Notes: generated by a model from the sequence alone, not told the origin. Positions 42,393 to 51,165 are shown, counted from the first letter of the stretch. The stretch is 64,000 bases of DNA from Haloarcula ordinaria (GCF_029338275.1 NZ_CP119789.1:2604001-2668000); one strand, 5' to 3'. A program made the numbers and translations.

Positions 42393-43364
42393 ATGACCGA
42401 TACGACCATCCGCCGATACACGAGTGAGCGCGAAACCGAAGACGAGCAGGTAGACGAATCCGAAGCGGCAGTCGTCTGTCCGGAGTGCGGTGGCTCGCTG
42501 GTCTCCGACAGCGAGCGTGGTGAGACCGTCTGTCAGGACTGTGGCCTCGTCGTCGAGGAGGACGAGATCGACCCTGGCCCCGAATGGCGTGCGTTCGACT
42601 CCTCAGAGAAGGACCAGAAGTCCCGCGTCGGCGCTCCGACGACGAACATGATGCACGACAAGGGGCTGTCGACGAACATCGGCTGGCAGAACAAGGACGC
42701 CTACGGCAACTCGCTGTCCTCGCGTCAGCGCGAGAAGATGCAGCGCCTGCGCACCTGGAACGAGCGGTTCCGCACGCGTGACTCCAAGGAGCGCAACCTC
42801 AAGCAGGCCCTGGGCGAGATCGACCGCATGGCCTCGGCGCTCGGCCTCCCGGAGAACGTCCGGGAGACCGCGAGCGTCATCTACCGCCGCGCGCTCGACG
42901 AGAACCTCCTGCCGGGGCGCTCCATCGAGGGCGTCTCGACGGCCTCGCTGTACGCGGCCGCCCGCCAGGCGGGGACTCCCCGCTCGCTCGACGAGATTAC
43001 TGGCGTCTCCCGCGTCGAGAAGGACGAAATCGCCCGGACCTACCGCTACGTGGTCCGGGAACTGAGCCTCGAAATCCAGCCCGCCGACCCCGAGAGCTAC
43101 GTCCCCCGCTTCGCCTCCGACCTGGAGCTCTCCGAAGAGGTCGAACGCCGAGCCCGCCAGCTGCTCCAGAACGCGAAGGAACAGGGCGTCCACTCCGGCA
43201 AGTCGCCGGTCGGCCTCGCCGCCGCGGCCGTCTACGCCGCCTCCCTGCTGACCAACGAGAAGGTCACCCAGAGCGAGGTCAGCGAGGTGGCCAACATCTC
43301 CGAGGTCACCATCCGCAACCGGTACCACGAACTGCTGGAAGCAGAGGACAGCGTCCGTCCCTGA
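42393..43364 (+). CDS. tfb: Transcription initiation factor IIB (TFB)
   Basis: A 323-residue basal factor that binds TBP-TATA complexes and recruits RNA polymerase. The N-terminal zinc ribbon has CPECGGSLV...CQDCG (about residues 29-50), the B-finger/linker region follows (GPEWRAFDSSEKDQKSR, TNIGWQNKDAYG), then two cyclin repeats (about 125-215 and 220-310) with NLKQALGEIDRMASALGLPE and the recognition helix VSRVEKDEIARTYRYVV. Haloarchaea have many TFB paralogues; which one this is cannot be told. Confidence 0.93.
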   Translation: MTDTTIRRYTSERETEDEQVDESEAAVVCPECGGSLVSDSERGETVCQDCGLVVEEDEIDPGPEWRAFDSSEKDQKSRVGAPTTNMMHDKGLSTNIGWQNKDAYGNSLSSRQREKMQRLRTWNERFRTRDSKERNLKQALGEIDRMASALGLPENVRETASVIYRRALDENLLPGRSIEGVSTASLYAAARQAGTPRSLDEITGVSRVEKDEIARTYRYVVRELSLEIQPADPESYVPRFASDLELSEEVERRARQLLQNAKEQGVHSGKSPVGLAAAAVYAASLLTNEKVTQSEVSEVANISEVTIRNRYHELLEAEDSVRP

Positions 43365-43406
43365 CCGGACCGTAACCTAAACTTCTCCCAGGCCCCTCCG
43401 GCCTGT

Positions 43407-43883
43407 ATGGAGACCACCCGTCACTTCGTCGCGACCGTCTACGTCGTCAGCGACGGCGCCGTCGCACTGCACGAACACGACAAGCTCGAGATGTGGCTTC
43501 CGGCCGGGGGACACATCGACCGCGACGAACTCCCACACGAGGCCGCGCTCCGGGAGACGCGAGAGGAGCTGGGCCTCGACGTCGAACTGGTCGCTCCGAA
43601 AGAGGGAATCGAGAGCGAGACGGTCCGTTCGATACCACAGCCACAGCACTTCCTGCTCGAGGACATCAACGTCGACGCGAGCGGTGCGGTGGGCCACCAG
43701 CACATCGACTTCATCTTCTACGGCGCGGTCGAGAGCCGCGACATCGACCCCGGACCGGGCGAACAACCGGCCGAGGACTGGGGCTGGTTCACGCCCGAGG
43801 CACTGCAAGCGAACGGGGACCGCTTCCCAGCCGACGTCATCGAGGTGGGCCAGCGGGCCATCGCGGCGGTCGACGGGCGGTGA
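43407..43883 (+). CDS. Nudix hydrolase
   Basis: A 158-residue hydrolase for nucleoside diphosphates linked to another moiety. The Nudix box is complete: GHIDRDELPHEAALRETREE followed by LGL fits G-x5-E-x7-REUxEExGU (residues about 34-56). The N-terminus VATVYVVSDGAVALHEHDKL is the family strand, and the C-terminal domain has EDWGWFTPEALQ. It starts 42 bases after tfb, likely with its own start. The substrate is not predictable. Confidence 0.88.
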   Translation: METTRHFVATVYVVSDGAVALHEHDKLEMWLPAGGHIDRDELPHEAALRETREELGLDVELVAPKEGIESETVRSIPQPQHFLLEDINVDASGAVGHQHIDFIFYGAVESRDIDPGPGEQPAEDWGWFTPEALQANGDRFPADVIEVGQRAIAAVDGR

Positions 43884-43884
43884 G

Positions 43885-45012
43885 TCACCGAGCGTCGCGG
43901 CGTCGGAACGACGGCGGCTCCGGCGCCAGCGACTCGACGTACTGGGTGACGTGGTCGTCCATCCGGCGCTTGTAGCCGGCCTGGCGGGCCAGCCGGTCGA
44001 GCTCACGTGCGGCGAGTGACCCGTACTGTGCGGCTTTCTTGTCACGCATCGCGATGGTTTCGGGGAGCGACCCGAGTGCCGCCTGGCGGAGTGCCCACTT
44101 GCGCGTCTCGCCGTCGACCAGCATCGCGTCGTCGAGTCTGAGGGCCGACCGGACCACGTCGTCGTGCAACAACGGGGCGACCGGTTCGACGCCCGCCGCC
44201 CGCAGCGCGAGGACGTCCCGTTCGAGCTGGTCGGGGAGCGTGGCGACCACCTCGCGCTGCGCCCCGCGGATCGTGTCGGCCTGGACACGAGGGTCGTCAG
44301 GTGCCTTGGCCACTTTCGCGTAGCCGCCGAACAGCTCGTCGGCCCCCTGGCCGACGGCGAGACGGTCGAACCCGTCCGCTGCGACCCGCTCGGCGGTGAG
44401 ATACAGCGGGAGGGCGATCTGAATCGCCATCGCGTTCGTGCGCCCCGTCGCCGCGACGAGTTCGGGGACCGCCCGTTCGAGCGCGTCGTGTGTCAGTTCC
44501 ACGACGGTGAGGTCGCGGTCGAGCGCGTCGGCCGCGGCCCGGGCCGCCTCGACGTCGTGGCTCTCGGGGAAGCCGGCGACGTACAGCGGCGCGTCGAGGC
44601 GGGCGGCGAGCAGGGCCGAGTCGACGCCACCGGAGAAGGCGATGGCCAGCCCTTCGCTGTCGACGTCGTCGATGCGCCCCTCGACGGCCTCGCGGACTGC
44701 CGCGACGGCCGTCTCGCGGTTCTCGTACGGTGACAGGTCGGGTAGCGACCACACCGACCGGGTCCCATCGGCGTCTCGGACGTGCCCCGCGGAGAATCGT
44801 TCCGGCGCCTCGAGGTCGGTCGGGTCGTGACTCCAGTCGGCCTCAGCGAGTGGCCCCGGCGACGGGGCGTCGCCTTCGACGAACAGCGGGTATCGACCGA
44901 GCACGTCGCGGACGAGCGTATCACCGAGGTCACCGGCGAACCCGCCGGTCCCTGGCAGTGGCTCGCCGGAGTCGAGTGCGGCCCGGACGACGTCGGCGTC
45001 GGCGCCCTGCAT
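43885..45012 (-). CDS. Asparagine synthase-related protein (synthetase domain only)
   Basis: A 375-residue ATP-dependent amidotransferase-like protein. The PP-loop SGGVDSALLAARL, FPESHDVEAARAAADAL and the AMP/Asp-site motif GQGADELFGGYAKVAKA are those of the asparagine synthase C-terminal domain. The N-terminus (about 1-90) has no Cys2 nucleophile or glutaminase motifs, so glutamine-dependent activity is unlikely; it may use ammonia or another partner. ATG 45012 overlaps the stop of the upstream PHP gene (TGATG), so the two are coupled. Confidence 0.8.
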   Translation of the reverse strand: MQGADADVVRAALDSGEPLPGTGGFAGDLGDTLVRDVLGRYPLFVEGDAPSPGPLAEADWSHDPTDLEAPERFSAGHVRDADGTRSVWSLPDLSPYENRETAVAAVREAVEGRIDDVDSEGLAIAFSGGVDSALLAARLDAPLYVAGFPESHDVEAARAAADALDRDLTVVELTHDALERAVPELVAATGRTNAMAIQIALPLYLTAERVAADGFDRLAVGQGADELFGGYAKVAKAPDDPRVQADTIRGAQREVVATLPDQLERDVLALRAAGVEPVAPLLHDDVVRSALRLDDAMLVDGETRKWALRQAALGSLPETIAMRDKKAAQYGSLAARELDRLARQAGYKRRMDDHVTQYVESLAPEPPSFRRRDAR

Positions 45013-45698
45013 CAGTCCAGGTAGGTCGAGAGGCGGTTGACGACGCGGCGCTTCGCACCCCCGGCGGCCTGCCGGAAGCTGATGCGCCACGGGGTTCGCT
45101 CCCCCTCGACGGTGGTTCGGCCGTCCTCGATAGCCGCGAGGATGGCCGCGACGGAGCGGTCGTCCGCGTCGACGTTCGTGACCGCCTGCCCGACCATCTC
45201 GGCGATGTGAGCGTCGCTCCCGGCGGTCATCGGCAGGCCGCGGCGGCGGGCGAAGCGTTCGGCCTGGCGGTTCGACCGGCCGGTCAGCAGCCGCGAGTTG
45301 TACACCTCTATCGCGTCGGCCGTCGCGAGTTCGTCCTTCGTGATGTGTTCGAGGACACCGTGGCGCGACTCCTGGAACGGGTGGGGGACGACCGCGAGGC
45401 CGCCCTGGTCGCGGATGCGGTCGAGCGTCTCGCCGAAGGGCAGGCCCTGTGGAATCGCCTCACGGATGCCCAGCGCGAGGACGTGGCCGGCCGCGCAGGT
45501 GACCTCCATGCCCGGAATCCCGACGAGGTCGTACTCGGGAGCCAGTTCGGCCGCCCGGAGGCTCGCGTCTATCTCGTCGTGGTCGGTGACCGCCAGCGCG
45601 TCCAGCCCGACGGCGCTGGCCTGCTCTAAAAGGAGTTCGACGGAGTCACGACCGTCGTAGGACAGCGACGAATGCGTGTGGAGCTCGACCGACAGCAC
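45012..45698 (-). CDS. PHP-domain metal-dependent phosphoesterase
   Basis: A 228-residue member of the PHP family (as in histidinol phosphatase and DNA polymerase X/III domains), with the conserved metal ligands HTHSSLSYDG, VTDHDEIDAS, PHPFQESRHG and SDAHIAEMVG. GTG 45698 is used (MLSVELHTHS); the frame upstream begins at TTG and is unlikely. It overlaps the asparagine-synthase-like gene by one base (TGATG). Phosphatase or nuclease activity is inferred; the substrate is unknown. Confidence 0.85.
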   Translation of the reverse strand: MLSVELHTHSSLSYDGRDSVELLLEQASAVGLDALAVTDHDEIDASLRAAELAPEYDLVGIPGMEVTCAAGHVLALGIREAIPQGLPFGETLDRIRDQGGLAVVPHPFQESRHGVLEHITKDELATADAIEVYNSRLLTGRSNRQAERFARRRGLPMTAGSDAHIAEMVGQAVTNVDADDRSVAAILAAIEDGRTTVEGERTPWRISFRQAAGGAKRRVVNRLSTYLD

Positions 45699-45773
45699 GG
45701 GAGTTCCTACGCAATGGCCCGGCAAAAGCGCCCCGATACGCTCGCGGTGGAAAACTCGTGGGCCTCGGGGCGC

Positions 45774-47687
45774 TCAGTCCGTCCAGTGCTCGCCGCGACG
45801 GTCCCCGCCGCGGATTTCGAACCGGGCACCCCCCGACTCCGACGCAGCGACGGCAATCTCCCAGTCGTGGGCGTGCACAATCTGTTGCACGATAGCGAGG
45901 CCGAACCCGGTCCCGTCGGCGGTCGTCGAGAACCCGTGGTCGAAAACCGACGCACGGTCGTCCGGGGGGATACCGACGCCGTCGTCCTCGACGTAGAAAC
46001 CAGCGCCGTCGTCGAGCTCGCCAACCCGGACGGTCACACCCGCCCCACCGTGTTCGGCCGCGTTTCGGAAGAGGTTCTCGAACAGCTGTTGAAGGCGGCT
46101 CTGGTCGGCGTCGAGCTCGATATCCAGGTCGACCTCGAGCCGTGCGTCGGGCGTCTCGACCTGTGACCACGCCGCCCGCGCGGTGTCCGCGACGGGAACG
46201 GCGGTGGTCTTGCCGATGGGGTCCCCATGCCGGGCCAGCGTCAGGGTGTCGTCGATGAGCGCCTCCATCCGCGAGTGGGCCCGACGAATCGCCTCGAGGT
46301 TGTCGTCGTCCGAGTCGACATCAAGCAGTTCGACCCGGCCACTGGCCACGTTCAGCGGGTTTCTGAGGTCGTGTGACAGCACGTTCGCGAACTGGTTGAG
46401 CTGGTCGTTGCGCTGCTGGAGCTCCCGTTCCCGCTGTTTGAGCGCCCGTTCGTCGGCTGCCCGGTCGAGCGCGGTCTCGATGTTCGTCGCGAACAGCTTC
46501 GCCAGCGAGACGTCGGTCTCGTCGAACGCGCCGGGCTCACGTGCGCCGACGACGAAGATTCCGTGCGAGCCAAGCGGGAGCTGGATCTCGCTTCGGATCT
46601 CCGTCTCGGGGTTGTAGACGCCGTCGACGGCCTGGAGGTCGTCGAACACCCTCGGCTCGCCGGCCTCGAACGTCTCCCACACCAGTCCCTCGCCCTTAGA
46701 GAACGTCGGTGGAACGCCGACGACGGCTTCGGCGGTCTCCGACCAGGCGACCGGCACGAGCTCGCCGGTGCGCTCGTCGTAGAGATGGAATCCGTTCAGT
46801 GGGAGGTCCAGCAGGTCGGTCACCGCCTCGCTGGCGAGCGACGCGATCTCCGGCGGGGAGGACAGCATCATCAGTTCCCGCGTCGTCTCGTGGAGGTCGT
46901 TGAGCCGCCGCTCGTACCGTGTTCGCCTGGTAACGTCGCGGTAGACCCAGAGGTGACCAGGGGTGTCGCCGTCCAGGTCGACCGGTATCGCGCTCCGTTC
47001 GAGCGTCCGGCCGTCCACGAGGTCGAACGACTCCTGCTCGACGGGGACCGAGTTTTCGACCGACTCGTCGGTCTGTTCGACGAACCGGTCGGGGTCGGTG
47101 AACAGGTGCTTGTACCGGCGGGCCGCGTTGGCACAGTCCGTGCCGACGAGTTCCTGCGGGTCGGCGTCGATATCCAGGAGGGTACAGAACCGCTCGTTGG
47201 CGAACAGGACCTCGCGGTCGGCGTTCTCGGCGAGGATACCGACGGGGATGTTCTCGACGAGCTTCGACAGCAGCGACGTCGTCGACTTGAGTTCCCCTTT
47301 TCGCTCGACGCGGTCGGAGATGTCGCGGACGACACATATCAGACCGTCGTCGTCGAACGTCGTCAGTGACAGCTCCTGTTCGAACTCGGTTCCGTCGGTA
47401 CGCACGCCGACGGCCTCGCCGCGCCAGGCGCCCTCGTCGTACGTCTCCGGCAGCACCTCCTCCTGGAAGCGTTCCAGTTCAGGCTCTTCGTAGCAGGTCT
47501 GCCAGGATTCGCCGACCATCGCCTCGGGGTCCTCGTATCCGTAGAGTTCAGCGTGGGTTTGGTTGACCGTGGCGTAGCGCCCGTCCGGGCCGAGTATCGC
47601 GACGCCGTCCATCGCCCCCTCGATGGCCCGTTCGAGAACGTTCGATTCTGACTGCCCCCAGTCAGCGCCATCCCATTCCTGAACCAC
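45774..47687 (-). CDS. PAS-PAS-GAF sensor histidine kinase
   Basis: A 637-residue cytosolic two-component sensor. Order: PAS (about 15-130), PAS (about 140-250), GAF (about 265-405), HisKA with phosphorylatable histidine in LSHDLRNPLNV (about 440), and HATPase_c (about 530-637) with NLFRNAAEHGG (N-box), DDGVGIPPDD and GTGFGLAIVQQI (G-boxes). No membrane segment is present. GTG 47687 (MVQEWDGADWG) is the start. No response regulator is adjacent. Signal unknown; the GAF domain might bind a cofactor. Confidence 0.9.
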   Translation of the reverse strand: MVQEWDGADWGQSESNVLERAIEGAMDGVAILGPDGRYATVNQTHAELYGYEDPEAMVGESWQTCYEEPELERFQEEVLPETYDEGAWRGEAVGVRTDGTEFEQELSLTTFDDDGLICVVRDISDRVERKGELKSTTSLLSKLVENIPVGILAENADREVLFANERFCTLLDIDADPQELVGTDCANAARRYKHLFTDPDRFVEQTDESVENSVPVEQESFDLVDGRTLERSAIPVDLDGDTPGHLWVYRDVTRRTRYERRLNDLHETTRELMMLSSPPEIASLASEAVTDLLDLPLNGFHLYDERTGELVPVAWSETAEAVVGVPPTFSKGEGLVWETFEAGEPRVFDDLQAVDGVYNPETEIRSEIQLPLGSHGIFVVGAREPGAFDETDVSLAKLFATNIETALDRAADERALKQRERELQQRNDQLNQFANVLSHDLRNPLNVASGRVELLDVDSDDDNLEAIRRAHSRMEALIDDTLTLARHGDPIGKTTAVPVADTARAAWSQVETPDARLEVDLDIELDADQSRLQQLFENLFRNAAEHGGAGVTVRVGELDDGAGFYVEDDGVGIPPDDRASVFDHGFSTTADGTGFGLAIVQQIVHAHDWEIAVAASESGGARFEIRGGDRRGEHWTD

Positions 47688-47788
47688 TGCCAGGAATTAT
47701 CTGTGTAGCACTTTAATGTTTGCGTTCTAACAGTGGGGGCAGATTCCCGCCGGCGAATCCCGAGATGCGGGCGAGGAGGAGAACGTGC

Positions 47789-49012
47789 TCAGTCGGCTGG
47801 ATGCCCGGTCGGTACGTCGGCGAACGGCTCCGTGGGTCGGACCTCGTCGTCTGTCAGATAACACTGCGGGTCGGGCGCGAACAGGTCGTCCTCGGTAGTG
47901 AGCGCACGGAGTCGCGACGCCCCACGACAGACGCCGGCGTACTGACAGTCGGCGCACTTGCCCGTCAGGTGGTCCTCGCGGTTCCGGAGCTGGCGCAGGA
48001 GCGGGTTCGAGTCGTCCTCCCAGATGGCGCCGAAGGAGCGGTCCCGGACGTTGCCCAGCGAGTACCCCTGCCAGAACTGCGTGAGGTGGACGTTCCCCTG
48101 GTAGTCGACGTCGGCGACCCGCTCGCCCGTCGGGTCGCCGCCGTTGACCTGGAGGTAGTCGTAGACGCGCCGGGCCTGGACCTCGCTCATGTGCTCGCGG
48201 GCGTACTCCACGAGGTAGGCTGCGTCGGCGTAGTTGCCCACGAGCAGCGTCTCGATCTCCTCGCCCCGGTCGTGGTACCCGCGGGTCATGTCACAGACGC
48301 GTTTCACCGCAGCCCGGCGGTCCTCGGGCGTGAGGTCGGCGTCGACGATTTCGGTCCCGCGGCCGCCGTAGTCCAGGTGGTAGAAACAGAAGCGGTCGAC
48401 GCCCACGTCGGTCAGCAGGTCGACGACGCCCTCCAGGTCGGGAGCGTTACGCTCGGTGATGGTGTAGCGGAGGCCGGTCTTGAGGCCGGCGTCCAGACAG
48501 TTCTCGATTCCACGGATCGCGCCCTCGAAGGCGCCGTCGAGCCCCCGGAAGTCGTCGTTCCGTTCGGGGAGGCCGTCGACGGAGACGCCGGCGTACTTCA
48601 GCCCGGCGTCCTTCAGCGAGGCGGCGCGCTCTTCGGTGATGAGGGTCCCGTTGGTCGAGAGGACCGGACGGACGCCCACCTCGTTCGCGTAGGCGACCAG
48701 TTCCTCCAGGTCCTGTCTGACGAGCGGTTCGCCGCCGGAGAAGAGGACCACCGGCGCGCCGTAGTCGGCGAGGTCCTCCAGCAGCGCCTTCCCTTCGGCC
48801 GTCGAGAGTTCACCGTCGGCGATGTCGGTGTCGGCGGCCGCGTAACAGTGGTCGCAGTAGAGGTTGCACTGCTTGGTGACGTTCCAGACCACGACCGGAC
48901 GGCGCTGTTTCTCGTCGCGAATCTGGGACTTGGTTGACTCGTCGGCGGCGTCGTAGCGCAGCCCGTCGCCCTCGGCGTCTAAGTCACAGAGGAGTTTCGA
49001 GACCGAGATCAT
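47789..49012 (-). CDS. ahbC: Radical SAM enzyme, AhbC-like (heme biosynthesis type)
   Basis: A 407-residue iron-sulfur enzyme with radical SAM motif CNLYCDHC (Cys49, 53, 56) and an additional cluster at the C-terminus (GKCADCQYAGVCRGAS, then PDPQC). MISVSKLLCDLDAEGD, RPVVVWNVTKQCN, GNVHLTQFWQGYSLGNV and GGEPLVRQDLEEL are very close to AhbC, the 12,18-didecarboxysiroheme deacetylase/decarboxylase of the alternative heme pathway, more than to other SPASM proteins. The symbol is provisional. The start overlaps by ATGA with the upstream partner gene at 49009-49323. The haloarchaeal NirJ-like and PqqE-like labels are alternatives. Confidence 0.72.
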   Translation of the reverse strand: MISVSKLLCDLDAEGDGLRYDAADESTKSQIRDEKQRRPVVVWNVTKQCNLYCDHCYAAADTDIADGELSTAEGKALLEDLADYGAPVVLFSGGEPLVRQDLEELVAYANEVGVRPVLSTNGTLITEERAASLKDAGLKYAGVSVDGLPERNDDFRGLDGAFEGAIRGIENCLDAGLKTGLRYTITERNAPDLEGVVDLLTDVGVDRFCFYHLDYGGRGTEIVDADLTPEDRRAAVKRVCDMTRGYHDRGEEIETLLVGNYADAAYLVEYAREHMSEVQARRVYDYLQVNGGDPTGERVADVDYQGNVHLTQFWQGYSLGNVRDRSFGAIWEDDSNPLLRQLRNREDHLTGKCADCQYAGVCRGASRLRALTTEDDLFAPDPQCYLTDDEVRPTEPFADVPTGHPAD

Positions 49013-49323
49013 CCGTCCTCACCCCGGAGCGTCTCGGCGGCCATCTCCTCGCGGTCCATCGTCGTCTCCCCGCCCGCGTCTGTCGCCACGAGCGACTGGT
49101 CGGCCGTCTGGAACCGTCGCGTCTCGTCGGCCGGACAGAGCCACAGCCGTTCGACGCTGTGACCGAACAGGGCAGTCGCCTGTTCGCGAGCGATGTCCGC
49201 CGACGGCGCGCTCACGCTCCCGGCGTGCGTGAGCGGTTCCGCCGAGTCCTCGCTGACGAACAGTTCCCACTCCCGACTCGTCGCACCGCGGGGGGCGTCC
49301 ACCTCGTTGTCCAGGCGTTCCAT
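49009..49323 (-). CDS. Htur_1727 family radical-SAM partner protein
   Basis: A 104-residue acidic protein. SREWELFVSEDSAEPLTHAG and SVSAPSADIAREQATALFG, followed by LWLCPADETRRFQ, match the haloarchaeal family that is found next to a radical SAM enzyme and annotated as a candidate RiPP (TIGR04031 as I remember it). The TGA stop overlaps the enzyme's ATG by four bases, so expression is coupled. The protein looks like a compact folded domain with a single conserved Cys rather than a leader-core peptide, so I think a partner or carrier role is as likely as a RiPP. Confidence 0.75.
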   Translation of the reverse strand: MERLDNEVDAPRGATSREWELFVSEDSAEPLTHAGSVSAPSADIAREQATALFGHSVERLWLCPADETRRFQTADQSLVATDAGGETTMDREEMAAETLRGEDG

Positions 49324-49387
49324 ACGAGCCTTCTAGAAAGCCCCATAAAAAACGGGTCAGCCGAGTTCCCATCGCCTGAGAACGGCG

Positions 49388-49957
49388 TCACTCCAGCCCC
49401 GTGTGCCACGGACCGTCGGGCGCCGCCGTCGTGGCGTCGTCTGTTCGGAGCGACAGGCACTCGCGTGCGCGCTCGACGCCCTCGCGGACGTTCTGTCCCA
49501 CGCCGTCCAGATGGGCCCCCGCGAGCAGCGGATTGACGCTCGAGGGCTCGGCATGCGCGTAGACGTCGGTCCCCCCGTCGGCGTTCGGAAAGAGCATGAG
49601 GTGCAGCTGCCGGCGCGCGAGCGGCCGGTCGCGGTGCACCCACGAGGCCCGCTCCGGAACCCCATCGCGTGTCTTGAGCCGGGCGAACGGGTTCCGGACG
49701 AACCCGGCGTCCCAGAGACGGGCCTCGGCGACAGGGAGCGACACCGGCAGCGAGCCAGCGTACTCGCCCGCAGTGATGGGACGCGGACCCAAGCGCTCGT
49801 CGACCAGCCGGCCGAGACCCCGCGAGGCAGTCCGCCGGATGGGCTCCCACCAGGCGGCCGAGGGCCCGCGGTTCCAGTGAAACGGAAGGCCGTACGTCTG
49901 GAACAGCCCGAGAGCCGCGCCGAGGCGTGCGACGGGAGTCGGGAGCGCTGGAACCAT
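49388..49957 (-). CDS. Haloarchaeal protein of unknown function
   Basis: A 189-residue cytosolic protein with no membrane segment. Recognisable stretches are FQTYGLPFHWNRGPSAAWWE, RPITAGEYAGSLPVSLPVAE and RRQLHLMLFPNADGGTDVYA; I do not know the family. ATG 49957 is the clear start. It lies 64 bases upstream of the radical SAM partner gene on the same strand and might be cotranscribed with it, and it is divergent from the regulator at 50124. Confidence 0.7.
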   Translation of the reverse strand: MVPALPTPVARLGAALGLFQTYGLPFHWNRGPSAAWWEPIRRTASRGLGRLVDERLGPRPITAGEYAGSLPVSLPVAEARLWDAGFVRNPFARLKTRDGVPERASWVHRDRPLARRQLHLMLFPNADGGTDVYAHAEPSSVNPLLAGAHLDGVGQNVREGVERARECLSLRTDDATTAAPDGPWHTGLE

Positions 49958-50089
49958 ACGAGACCTGTACGCACCCCAACAGTATCAAAGCAGTTCCCAC
50001 GGCTCGCTCGCCTCGAACATCCACAATATGACGGTCATGCTGGGAGAGACCCCACGACTGCGCCGGCGCGCAACCGGCGAGTCGGTTAG

Positions 50090-50097
50090 GTTAAAAG
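50090..50097 (+). promoter_or_regulatory. TATA box of the HTH-DUF7521 operon
   Basis: gttaaaag within ggttaggttaaaagggtc lies 27-34 bases before the ATG at 50124, a typical leaderless arrangement. Confidence 0.55.
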
Positions 50098-50123
50098 GGT
50101 CGCGGAGTCAGATTGGTGCAAGG

Positions 50124-50501
50124 ATGGTTCGGGACCCGTTCGCCGAGGACGACACACCGGAGCTCGAGACGGTCCTCGACGCGCTGGACGACGAGGACTG
50201 TCGGTCCATCGTCAGCGTCCTCGACGAACCGATGACGGCGAGCAAGATCTCCGAGGAGAGCGGGGTGCCGCTCTCGACGACGTACCGCAAGCTCGAGCTG
50301 TTGACCGAGTCCTCGCTCCTCTACGAGGGCGTCGAAGTCCGCTCGGACGGGCAACACGCGAGCCGGTACGCCATCGACTTCGAGGAGGTCGTCATCGCGC
50401 TCGACGAGGAACGGGCGTTCGCCGTCGATATCTCTCACCGGGCCAGGTCGCCAGACCAGCGACTCGAGAACCTCTGGTCGGAGGTGCGCAAGGAGACATG
50501 A
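50124..50501 (+). CDS. ArsR-like winged-helix regulator
   Basis: A 125-residue transcription factor: VLDALDDEDCRSIVSVLDEP, TASKISEESGVPLSTTYRKL (recognition helix) and ELLTESSLLYEGVEV (wing). ATG 50124 is supported by a TATA box 27-34 bases upstream; a longer frame from 50028 would have this promoter inside the gene. Its stop codon overlaps the start of the DUF7521 gene at 50498, a regulator-membrane protein pairing frequent in haloarchaea. The regulated genes are unknown. Confidence 0.8.
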   Translation: MVRDPFAEDDTPELETVLDALDDEDCRSIVSVLDEPMTASKISEESGVPLSTTYRKLELLTESSLLYEGVEVRSDGQHASRYAIDFEEVVIALDEERAFAVDISHRARSPDQRLENLWSEVRKET

Positions 50502-50800
50502 GTCCACACATCATCAGTTCACAGGTCGGCATCGTCGTCTCGAAGACGCTCATCCTCATCATCGGCGGGCTGATAACGTACTACTCCTATCAGGCCTACC
50601 AGCGTACGGGGTCACCCGAGCACAAGTGGCTCACGTACGGGTTCGGGGTGGTCACGTTGGGGGCGATTCTCGGGGGCGTGCTCGACATCGTCGTCGGGGA
50701 GTTCCTGAACACCGAGCTCATCAGCACGAGCGTGTTCGTCTCCAGTTCGATGACGGCGATCGGCCTCGGTATCATCCTCTACTCGCTGTACGTTCGGTGA
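50498..50800 (+). CDS. DUF7521 three-TM membrane protein
   Basis: A 100-residue protein with three membrane segments (about 12-30, 46-66, 76-97). The motif TYYSYQAYQRTGSPEHKWLT between helices 1 and 2 and ending GIILYSLYVR is that of haloarchaeal DUF7521. The start ATG overlaps the regulator's stop (ATGA-like, 50498-50501), so expression is coupled. The next gene at 50872 is a paralogue. Function unknown; a role as membrane sensor for the regulator is speculation. Confidence 0.78.
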   Translation: MSPHIISSQVGIVVSKTLILIIGGLITYYSYQAYQRTGSPEHKWLTYGFGVVTLGAILGGVLDIVVGEFLNTELISTSVFVSSSMTAIGLGIILYSLYVR

Positions 50801-50836
50801 GCGGGGGGATTCCCACAGCCTAAAAATACTGGGCTG

Positions 50837-50844
50837 TTTATATA
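50837..50844 (+). promoter_or_regulatory. TATA box of the second DUF7521 gene
   Basis: tttatata lies 28-35 bases before the ATG at 50872. Confidence 0.6.
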
Positions 50845-50871
50845 GTGGCCCATATCCATCGTCCCGCTACG

Positions 50872-51165
50872 ATGGTCGACACGAGCACAGTCCTGCTGGT
50901 CGCTGCCAAGACGGTGACGCTGCTCTGCGGGGCGGTCCTCACGTACCTGACCTTCCAGGCGTACCGACGGACCGCGTCGCCGGCGATGCGAGCCCTGTGG
51001 GTCGGTATCAGTTTCGTGACCGCCGGCGCGGTGTTCGCGGGGAGCCTCCACCAGGTGCTGGACGTCCCGGTCGCGACGAGCGTGGCCGTCGAGAGCGTCT
51101 TCACCGCGGCCGGGTTCGTCGTCCTCACCTACTCGCTGTACACCGAGCAACCGACCCGGGGATGA
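50872..51165 (+). CDS. DUF7521 three-TM membrane protein, second copy
   Basis: A 97-residue paralogue of the 50498 product: LTYLTFQAYRRTASPAMRAL and VVLTYSLYTEQP match its loop and end. ATG 50872 (MVDTSTVLLVAAK) is preferred over an in-frame start at 50845 because of the TATA spacing. The two copies are in tandem, but the second has its own strong promoter, so they can be regulated separately. Confidence 0.75.
   Translation: MVDTSTVLLVAAKTVTLLCGAVLTYLTFQAYRRTASPAMRALWVGISFVTAGAVFAGSLHQVLDVPVATSVAVESVFTAAGFVVLTYSLYTEQPTRG

Noticed and set aside
49009..49323. Calling the small radical-SAM partner a RiPP precursor
   Set aside because: It lacks an obvious leader, cleavage motif or repeated core residues, and the enzyme resembles AhbC; kept as an alternative only.
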